A stretch of 18,768 nt of DNA from NCBI GenBank assembly GCA_025923175.1, contig JAICGL010000013.1, positions 1 through 18,768 on the forward strand, written 5' to 3'. A model generated the notes under the pieces. The model was not told the origin of the DNA. It did no database searches and worked only from the letters and a program-made list of their open reading frames with translations. This DNA is from Acidimicrobiia bacterium. Lineage in GTDB: Bacteria; Actinomycetota; Acidimicrobiia; IMCC26256; BP-133. A program made the translations under genes and the position numbers. Numbering within the stretch: the first letter of the stretch is position 1; every line of letters starts with the position of its first letter. Shown piece by piece: positions 14,306-18,768 of this stretch.

Positions 14306-14397
14306 GCCTGGACGTACCGGGTCCACTGGACGGTGCTCTCGGAGGACGGTCACAGCTCGTCGGGTGAGTTCGGCTTTGGCGTCAATGGGCACAACAA
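14306..14397 (+). pseudogene. Remnant of a CopC copper-resistance domain
   Basis: One frame reads TYRVHWTVLSEDGHSS followed by SGEFGFGVNG (14312-14386). This matches the end of CopC domains, where the pattern is TYxVxWxVxSxDGHxxSGxFxFxV. No start codon, ribosome binding site or signal peptide precedes it, and the residues upstream stop looking like CopC, so only the last strand pair survives. CopC binds copper in the periplasm. A copper protein next to a methanethiol-oxidase-like gene would be consistent, since known mtoX clusters carry copper-delivery genes. Confidence 0.45.
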
Positions 14398-14419
14398 CAC
14401 ACTGAACGACGACAAACGA

Positions 14420-14460
14420 GACGTAGGCCGTCCCGGGGAGTTTCCGGGGCGGCCTACGTC
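14420..14460 (+). terminator. Strong 17-bp hairpin terminator
   Basis: GACGTAGGCCG (14420-14430) pairs perfectly with CGGCCTACGTC (14450-14460). The stem then continues through TCCCGG/CCGGGG, with one T-G wobble, to a 7-nt loop (14437-14443). It probably terminates transcripts from the left before the next promoter. The 388-bp gap 14170-14557 otherwise holds the weak hairpin, the CopC remnant and the promoter for the next gene. Confidence 0.75.
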
Positions 14461-14484
14461 TGTCCTGCGGCGGGCCCGGCCGAC

Positions 14485-14512
14485 TTGCCGGGGATGACTA
14501 ATTCTGTAATAC
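14485..14512 (+). promoter_or_regulatory. Promoter of the DUF3040-secY operon
   Basis: TTGCCG (14485-14490) and TAATAC (14507-14512) are 16 bp apart in the only AT-rich stretch of the gap. A loose dyad TTCTGTAATA ... TATTATTAGAA (14502-14533) overlaps and follows the -10 box and could be a regulator site. A second candidate -10, TATTAT, lies at 14523-14528. Confidence 0.5.
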
Positions 14513-14557
14513 TCATGAAAAATATTATTAGAAGCTACGAGAGGACGGAGACGTCCC

Positions 14558-14923
14558 ATGCAGAAGGACCCGGACCCAGCAGCACTGTCGGAGTGCGAGC
14601 GTCGCATCCTGGCGACCATTGAGGCGGAGTTCGATGTCGGCGACCCCGGGTTTGGGGCCCGCTACCGGAGGCGACTGGAAGCAGGAGGCCGCCGGCACAG
14701 GCTGTTCGCCGTAAGCGCCATGGTGGCCGGTGGCGTGTTCATGGTGGTGACGTTCACGACGTCGCTCGCTCTGGCGACGATGGGCGCCGTCCTCGCGGGG
14801 ATCGGTGCCGCCGCCGGGGCCACCCGGGTGGAGATCGCCGCTCGGCGGACGACCGGATTCCTGCGTTGGTGGGTGGATCGGAACGACGGTACCCGCCGAC
14901 CAGTGCAGGACGACCGGCGGTGA
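14558..14923 (+). CDS. DUF3040 small membrane protein
   Basis: A 121-residue DUF3040 protein. Residues 8-36 have the family pattern ALSECERRILATIEAEFDVGDPGFGARY. Two membrane helices follow (LFAVSAMVAGGVFMVVTF and LALATMGAVLAGIGAAAGAT), with a short basic C-terminal tail. Proteins of this family are typical of actinomycetes, where they usually sit in the membrane as small proteins of unknown function. The ATG at 14558 has GAGAGGACGGAG upstream. It is the first gene of an apparent three-gene unit ending in secY; the next start is 26 nt downstream. Confidence 0.8.
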   Translation: MQKDPDPAALSECERRILATIEAEFDVGDPGFGARYRRRLEAGGRRHRLFAVSAMVAGGVFMVVTFTTSLALATMGAVLAGIGAAAGATRVEIAARRTTGFLRWWVDRNDGTRRPVQDDRR

Positions 14924-14949
14924 CTCACTCCCGAACTGAAGGAGAGACG

Positions 14950-15606
14950 ATGCCTCAGGTCGATCTGGACACCATCTGGCTGGCCCGTGGGGCGCACCCG
15001 GGAACTCCTGAAGGATGCGTCATGGAATGGGTGGCGGCCTTCGCCGGCCTACCGAAGACGGACCGGCCGGCGTGCACCAACGCCCTCGTGGCCTCGATTG
15101 CCATGCATCTGAACGACGCGCTCGACGACGAGGCCCGCCAGGGGCTCAAAGAGCTCATCCCCGAGCTGGCCGCCGCCGTCCGCACCGCCGATGACTCGCG
15201 GGTCGACCGGCGCGTCGCCCTGTGGTGCGCCCAGACAATGCCGGCGCCGACCGGCGCAGGACTCCGTGCACTGCACGAAGCGGCGCTCGAGGCCGCCGGC
15301 GGGTACCTGGACGGTCACGTCAGCGAGGCCCGCTGCCGGGCCGCAGCGGCGGCCGCCGCCGAGGCCGGCGCCCGTATGGGCAGCATCGCCCTCTACGTCG
15401 CCGCCGACGCGGCCCACGCCGCCGTCGCCGACGATCCAGGCTCGGCAGTATTCAACGCCGCCGCCGGCGCCGTCGACTGGGCGCTCGGCACCGGAGAGCC
15501 GGTGGAGTGGTTCCGGGCTCTGCTGTCGGCCCATGCCGCCGCCCGGAACGCCGACACGGGAGTGGAAATGCCAGTCCTGAAGGAGGCAGTGTGCTCGCCC
15601 GCATGA
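14950..15606 (+). CDS. Alanine-rich protein of unknown function
   Basis: A 218-residue cytoplasmic protein with no signal or membrane helix. The N-terminal half contains EGCVMEWVAAFAGLPKTDRPACTNALVASIAMHLNDALDDEARQGLKELIPELA. This pattern recurs in uncharacterised actinomycete proteins as GxxxMExVxxxAGxPxxDxPxCT and LND..DDxxRQxL. The C-terminal half is Ala-rich and helical. No function is known. The start at 14950 follows GAAGGAGAG at 14938-14946. Its stop overlaps the following secY, whose GTG lies 13 nt inside this gene, so translation of the two is probably coupled. Confidence 0.7.
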   Translation: MPQVDLDTIWLARGAHPGTPEGCVMEWVAAFAGLPKTDRPACTNALVASIAMHLNDALDDEARQGLKELIPELAAAVRTADDSRVDRRVALWCAQTMPAPTGAGLRALHEAALEAAGGYLDGHVSEARCRAAAAAAAEAGARMGSIALYVAADAAHAAVADDPGSAVFNAAAGAVDWALGTGEPVEWFRALLSAHAAARNADTGVEMPVLKEAVCSPA

Positions 15607-16889
15607 GGATGATGTTCCGCGTGGAGGACCTGCGGAACAAGATCCTCTTCACGGGCTTCATTGTGGCCCTCTTCCGGCTCGGTTGCCACATCCCCTTGCC
15701 GTTCGTCGATTTCAGCGCCATCCAGCAGCTGAAGGACCAGGCCGAACTGGGGGGCGCCGTCGCTTACCTCGATCTGTTTGCCGGTGGGGCATTGACCAGC
15801 GTGGCGATCTTCGCTCTGGGGATCATGCCCTACATCACGGCGTCGATCATCATGCAGTTGCTGGCCGTGGTGATCCCCAAGCTCGAAGAATGGCAGAACG
15901 AGGGTCGGGTCGGTCAGAAGAAGATCACCCAGTGGACCCGCTATCTGACGGTGGCCCTGGCGCTCATGCAGTCAACCGGGATCGTGTTCGCCCTCCACCA
16001 AGGCGGCGGATTCCTCGGGACGGGCCAACTCCAGGGTGTCGACCTCATCCCTCATTTCAACGCTCCAAGGGTCCTCCTCATCGTGACGACCCTGACCGCC
16101 GGCACCGCCCTCATCATGTGGCTGAGCGAGACCATCACGCAGCGGGGCATCGGCAACGGCATGTCGATCATTATCACGGCCTCCGTGATTTCCCGCCTCC
16201 CAGCGCAGGCATCGCAGGCCTTCGCCGGTGGCAACCTCTTCCGGGCCGCCCTCATGGTGACCATGGGCATCGGAGTCATCGTCGCGATCGTGTTCGTGGA
16301 GTCGGGCCTGCGAAAAATCCCCGTTCAGTTCGCCAAGCGGGTCGCGGGGCGGCGCATGTACGGCGGAAGCAGTACCTACATTCCGTTGAAAGTCAACCAG
16401 TCCGGTGTCATCCCGCCGATCTTCGCCAGTTCCGTCCTCTACTTCCCGGCCATGTTCGCCACCGCGATCCCCTTCGCCTCGGTCCAGGACTTCATCTCCT
16501 CGAAGCTCGTGCGGGGCGACAGCATGGTCTACATCACGGCGTTCGCGGTGCTGATCGTCCTCTTCTCGTACTTCTACACATCCATCACCTTCAACCCCCA
16601 GCAGCAGGCCGACATCATCCGCAAGCAGGGTGGTTTCATTCCGGGAATCCGCCCTGGTCCGCCCACCGAGCGTTATCTGGCCAGGGTCCTGAACCGGCTC
16701 ACCCTGCCGGGATCGGTGTTCCTCGCGGCCATCGCCGTGGTTCCGCTCCTGGTCTTCGCCGCCTCAAACATCGCGGAGTTTCCCTTCGGCGGTATGTCGA
16801 TCCTCATCATCGTGGGCGTCGCCCTCGAGACCGTGAAACAGATCGACAGCCAACTCATGATGCGCAACTACGAAGGCTTCCTGCGCTGA
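15591..16889 (+). CDS. secY: Preprotein translocase subunit SecY (orphan locus)
   Basis: A 432-residue ten-helix channel subunit of the Sec translocon, which moves unfolded proteins across or into the plasma membrane. The N-terminus DLRNKILFTGFIVALFRLGCHIP, the plug-region LDLFAGGALTSVAIFALGIMPYITASIIMQLL, WLSETITQRGIGNGMSIII, the cytosolic loop RKIPVQFAKRV, IPLKVNQSGVIPPIFASS, and the last loop NPQQQADIIRKQGGFIPGIRPG are all present, so the protein looks complete and functional. GTG at 15591 is chosen because AGGAGG (15581-15586) lies 4 nt upstream and the resulting MLARMRMMFRVEDLR aligns with other SecY N-termini. ATG at 15603, forming an ATGA overlap, is the alternative. Ribosomal proteins, adk and map, the usual neighbours, are absent, so this may be a second secY. 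Confidence 0.9.
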   Translation: MLARMRMMFRVEDLRNKILFTGFIVALFRLGCHIPLPFVDFSAIQQLKDQAELGGAVAYLDLFAGGALTSVAIFALGIMPYITASIIMQLLAVVIPKLEEWQNEGRVGQKKITQWTRYLTVALALMQSTGIVFALHQGGGFLGTGQLQGVDLIPHFNAPRVLLIVTTLTAGTALIMWLSETITQRGIGNGMSIIITASVISRLPAQASQAFAGGNLFRAALMVTMGIGVIVAIVFVESGLRKIPVQFAKRVAGRRMYGGSSTYIPLKVNQSGVIPPIFASSVLYFPAMFATAIPFASVQDFISSKLVRGDSMVYITAFAVLIVLFSYFYTSITFNPQQQADIIRKQGGFIPGIRPGPPTERYLARVLNRLTLPGSVFLAAIAVVPLLVFAASNIAEFPFGGMSILIIVGVALETVKQIDSQLMMRNYEGFLR

Positions 16890-16924
16890 GCGCGATCGGC
16901 CCATCTCGAACGGCTCGGATCCAG

Positions 16925-16960
16925 CCCTGATACTCTAGTGAGTACTAGAGGAAATCAGGG
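16925..16960. promoter_or_regulatory. Nested palindromic operator of the third SufR-like regulator
   Basis: The inner repeat CTCTAGT (16933-16939), GAGT, ACTAGAG (16944-16950) is perfect. Outer arms CCCTGAT (16925-16931) and ATCAGGG (16954-16960) also pair perfectly. The inner core TCTA-N8-TAGA recurs in front of the globin gene. The element ends 9 nt before the regulator start and is most simply its autoregulatory site. The outer arms could alternatively help terminate secY. Confidence 0.65.
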
Positions 16961-16969
16961 GAGGTGCGC

Positions 16970-17677
16970 GTGGCCGGCATGAGCAAGGGCACGGCCGGCC
17001 GTCGGAGCGGCCGGCCGGAACGGGACACGACCGTGCCGCGCCAGGCCAAGGCGCTCGGCGACCCCACCCGCCACGCCATCTTCCGGGCCGTGGCCGACGC
17101 CCCCAGCCCCGTCGACGTCGCCACCCTGACGGCGCGCTTCGAACTCAACCACAACGCCGTCCGCCAGCACCTCGCCAAGCTGTGCGCCGCCGGGTTGGTG
17201 GTCGAGGAGGTCGGCCCGTCCACCGGCCGGGGCCGGCCCCGGCTGCAGTACCGGCCGGCTCTCGTTACCAGCGGCGACTGGGGCATCCCCAGCCCGTACG
17301 AACACCTGGCCGTGATGTTGGTCGAAGCCCTGCGGAGCGGTCGGAGCCCTCGCGAGGTCGGCGCCGAGGCCGGCCGGCAGCTGGCGGCCAAGGTGCCGGG
17401 CGGCGTCGACCCCGTCGAGGCCCTCGAGACCTTCGCCGCCCAACGAGGGTTCGAGCCGCGCCGGGTCGAACGCCGGGGCTCGGTGGATCTCGTCCTTGAC
17501 CGATGCCCGTTCCAAGTGACCGCCTCGATCGCTCCCGACGTCATCTGCCAGCTCCACCTCGGTCTCGCCGAGGGCATCGCCGAGGCCACCGGAGGATCGG
17601 TGGAGGTCACCGAGCTCATCGCCCGCGACCCCCGCAGGGCTGGATGCCGCCTCAAGCTCACGCGCGCTCCCGACTGA
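16970..17677 (+). CDS. SufR-like (COG2345) helix-turn-helix regulator, third member
   Basis: A 235-residue regulator. Residues 25-95 form the winged helix (ALGDPTRHAIFRAV, then ATLTARFELNHNAVRQHLAKLCAAGLV, then a GRGRPRLQY wing). The C-terminal sensory domain has Cys179 (RCPF), Cys193, His196 and Cys226 (RAGCRLKL). The first pair has the same 13-residue spacing as the two regulators at 1355-2983, but the overall sequence is much more distant. Clustered Cys in this family ligate Fe-S; that is inferred here. GTG at 16970 lies 5 nt after GGGGAGG; GTG 16964 and ATG 16979 are in-frame alternatives. DUF3565 follows 4 nt later. The promoter palindrome resembles the globin promoter site, so the regulator probably controls both. 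Confidence 0.82.
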   Translation: MAGMSKGTAGRRSGRPERDTTVPRQAKALGDPTRHAIFRAVADAPSPVDVATLTARFELNHNAVRQHLAKLCAAGLVVEEVGPSTGRGRPRLQYRPALVTSGDWGIPSPYEHLAVMLVEALRSGRSPREVGAEAGRQLAAKVPGGVDPVEALETFAAQRGFEPRRVERRGSVDLVLDRCPFQVTASIAPDVICQLHLGLAEGIAEATGGSVEVTELIARDPRRAGCRLKLTRAPD

Positions 17678-17681
17678 GCGC

Positions 17682-17867
17682 ATGCAACGGACCATCATCG
17701 GGTTCCATCAGGACGAGGACGGCGACTGGGTCGCCGAGCTGTCGTGCCTTCACAACCAGCACGTCCGCCATCGCCCTCCCTTTCAGCAGCGCCCATGGGT
17801 CCTGGATGAGTCCCAGCGGGCGGCTCGGGTCGGAGCGGAGCTCGACTGCCCGCTCTGCGACGGCTGA
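17682..17867 (+). CDS. DUF3565 family protein
   Basis: A complete 61-residue DUF3565 protein. The family motif GFHQDEDGDWVAELSCLHNQHVRH is at residues 7-30, RPWVLDE at 37-43, and a terminal CPLCDG at 56-61. Conserved Cys and His residues (Cys22, His24, His27, His30, Cys56, Cys59) suggest a small metal-binding site. The function is unknown. It begins 4 nt after the regulator stop, so the two are probably co-transcribed, and the truncated haemoglobin gene follows. The association of this small protein with an Fe-S-type regulator and a globin hints at a role in NO or metal homeostasis, which is inference only. Confidence 0.85.
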   Translation: MQRTIIGFHQDEDGDWVAELSCLHNQHVRHRPPFQQRPWVLDESQRAARVGAELDCPLCDG

Positions 17868-17931
17868 GTACCCGAGGGGCTCCGACTCGCGTGACGTCGA
17901 CTTCCTGGTGCCCGTCCGGCGGGCTAAAATA

Positions 17932-17949
17932 TCTATCGAACGCTAGAAT
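17932..17949 (+). promoter_or_regulatory. Globin promoter with TCTA-N8-TAGA operator
   Basis: TCTA (17932-17935) and TAGA (17944-17947) are 8 bp apart, as in the palindrome at 16934-16949. TAGAAT (17944-17949) is a good -10 box, so a repressor on this site would block transcription. The transcript would start near 17956, leaving about 34 nt of leader with GAGGAGG at 17978-17984. Confidence 0.6.
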
Positions 17950-17989
17950 AAACTGCACGAAGTTGATCCCCCGAGTCGAGGAGGTCTCG

Positions 17990-18382
17990 TTGAGGGAACG
18001 CGCCTTCCCCTCTCCGACGCGAGATCTCGACGACCCGGGTGAGGTGGCCGAGATGGTGCGCCGTTTCTACAGCGACGTCGCCCAGGACGATCTTCTGGGA
18101 CCGATCTTCAACACCGTCGCCCGTGTCGACTGGTCCGAGCACCTGCCGAAGCTGACCGACTACTGGTGCCGACTCCTGATCGGCCTGCCCGGCTACACCG
18201 GCAACCCGCTCCGAGCTCACCAGCTCGTCCATGAGAAGAGCGCCTTCACCGATCGGCACTTCGAACGGTGGCTCGACCTGTTCTGCGAAACCGTCGACCT
18301 CGGCTGGACGGGTTCCCACGCCGAGAAGGCAAAGGCGTTCGCCGTCAGGGTCGCCCGGGCCCACAGCCGGCAGCTTCAGTGA
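17990..18382 (+). CDS. Truncated haemoglobin, group III-like
   Basis: A 130-residue 2-on-2 globin. RRFYSDVAQDDLLGPIF (24-40) is the helix A/B region, with Tyr27 at the likely B10 position. DWSEHLPKLTDYWCRLLIGLPGYTGNPLRAH (47-77) and HFERWLDLFCETVDLGW (90-106) carry the family-typical His and Trp residues; the proximal His is probably His77 or His81. Truncated globins bind O2 or NO, and some detoxify NO or peroxide. TTG at 17990 is chosen because GAGGAGG lies 5 nt upstream and the product then has normal length. An upstream GTG (17891) would add 33 unrelated residues and cross the promoter. Its promoter shares an operator-like element with the upstream SufR-like regulator. Confidence 0.85.
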   Translation: MRERAFPSPTRDLDDPGEVAEMVRRFYSDVAQDDLLGPIFNTVARVDWSEHLPKLTDYWCRLLIGLPGYTGNPLRAHQLVHEKSAFTDRHFERWLDLFCETVDLGWTGSHAEKAKAFAVRVARAHSRQLQ

Positions 18383-18399
18383 CCCCGGCGGGCTGAGAA

Positions 18400-18768
18400 C
18401 TACTTGGCGTAGGTCCAGTCCGGGAGTTTGGATTCCTGCCGCTCGTCGTAGACGGCCTTGCCGTCCCGCAGGTCGACCAGTTTGGGGATCGGGAGGTGTC
18501 GCGGTCGCGGGCAGCTGCCCGTCCCGACGTGCTGGGCGACCTCGTCGGGGAAGGCCCGGAGGATGCTCTCTACCACCAGACGCTCTTCGACGGGCAGGTA
18601 GCAGCGGTTGGCGTCGGTGACCCGGCTCAGCCACGAGACGATCTCGTCGACGTCCCCCTCGGTGCCGCTGCCGGCCTCGAGCCGCTCCAGCCGTTCGGTG
18701 ATGGCCCCAGAGCCGAGCTTGCAGGCCGAACATTGCCCGCAGGATTCGACGTAGAGGAACCGGGAGAA
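18400..18768 (-). CDS. NuoF-type NADH-binding 51-kDa subunit, C-terminal fragment (partial)
   Basis: The minus-strand frame is open from the window edge to a TAG at 18402-18400 and encodes the last 122 residues of a 51-kDa-type flavoprotein. The first visible residues, FSRFLYVESCGQCSACKLGSGAITERLERLEAG, contain the ESCGQCxxCKxG motif. Its three Cys, with a later one (RCYLPVEE), bind the [4Fe-4S] cluster. Related subunits occur in complex I, bidirectional NAD-reducing hydrogenases and NAD-dependent formate dehydrogenases, and this fragment cannot tell them apart. The tail after the cluster domain (LVDLRDGKAVYDERQ) is typical of fused or accessory versions rather than of standard NuoF, but this is weak. 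The gene converges on the globin gene, with 17 bp between stops. Confidence 0.8.
   Translation of the reverse strand, partial: FSRFLYVESCGQCSACKLGSGAITERLERLEAGSGTEGDVDEIVSWLSRVTDANRCYLPVEERLVVESILRAFPDEVAQHVGTGSCPRPRHLPIPKLVDLRDGKAVYDERQESKLPDWTYAK

Noticed and set aside
15222..15590. 123-codon extension of secY
   Set aside because: It is an arginine-rich shadow of the overlapping alanine-rich gene. SecY homology begins at 15591.
17891..17989. GTG 17891 as the start of the globin gene
   Set aside because: The added residues do not look like globin, the region contains the -10 box, and TTG 17990 has a well-placed ribosome binding site.

Overview
The window is a GC-rich bacterial chromosome segment with tightly packed genes, many GTG or TTG starts, Tat-type and lipoprotein export signals, DUF3040 and DUF3565 proteins, a GpgS-type glucosyltransferase and COG2345 (SufR-like) regulators. 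This points to an actinomycete-type organism (Actinomycetota, perhaps an Acidimicrobiia-like lineage). That placement is inferred from gene content; there is no rRNA or marker tree here. No tRNA, rRNA, insertion sequence or CRISPR array was seen.

Region 1 (1-5330). The last codons of an unknown gene are followed by a ferredoxin-reductase-type FAD/NAD oxidoreductase, which ends in a large bidirectional terminator. Next come two paralogous SufR-like regulators in divergent orientation, a glucosyl-3-phosphoglycerate synthase, and a lipoprotein made of two nearly identical helical domains. A TTGTTTTAGA element occurs four times in this region, as two back-to-back pairs. A weaker relative (TCTAAA...TTTAGA) lies in front of gpgS. 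The two regulators appear to be transcribed leaderless, because a TAGAAT -10 box ends 6-7 nt before each ATG. This looks like a small regulon built around the duplicated regulators.

Region 2 (5430-9150). A minus-strand fusion protein (degenerate KaiC/RecA-like domain, XRE helix-turn-helix, cupin) diverges, across a perfect ATTAGC/GCTAAT palindrome, from a small membrane protein. After that come a possible 45-residue ORF, a DksA/TraR-type zinc-finger protein and a DoxX membrane protein. These converge on a two-gene minus-strand unit (small membrane protein, DUF488). The set suggests stress or redox accessory functions.

Region 3 (9280-14460). A promoter and a roughly 165-nt structured leader precede a Tat-exported molybdenum hydroxylase large subunit of the isoquinoline 1-oxidoreductase type and its [2Fe-2S] small subunit. 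An intrinsic hairpin follows, then an exported selenium-binding-protein/methanethiol-oxidase-like protein, and then what looks like a decayed CopC copper-binding domain. The loop of the hairpin at 12169 is identical, over 10 nt, to the loop of the terminator at 5291.

Region 4 (14480-16889). A DUF3040 membrane protein, an unrecognised alanine-rich protein and a complete secY form an apparent operon. The secY lies outside any ribosomal-protein context.

Region 5 (16920-18768). A third SufR-like regulator, a DUF3565 protein and a group III-like truncated haemoglobin follow. The regulator and globin promoters share a TCTA-N8-TAGA element, suggesting that an Fe-S regulator controls a globin, possibly in response to NO or O2. 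The right edge holds the C-terminal end of a NuoF-type 51-kDa flavoprotein subunit on the minus strand.
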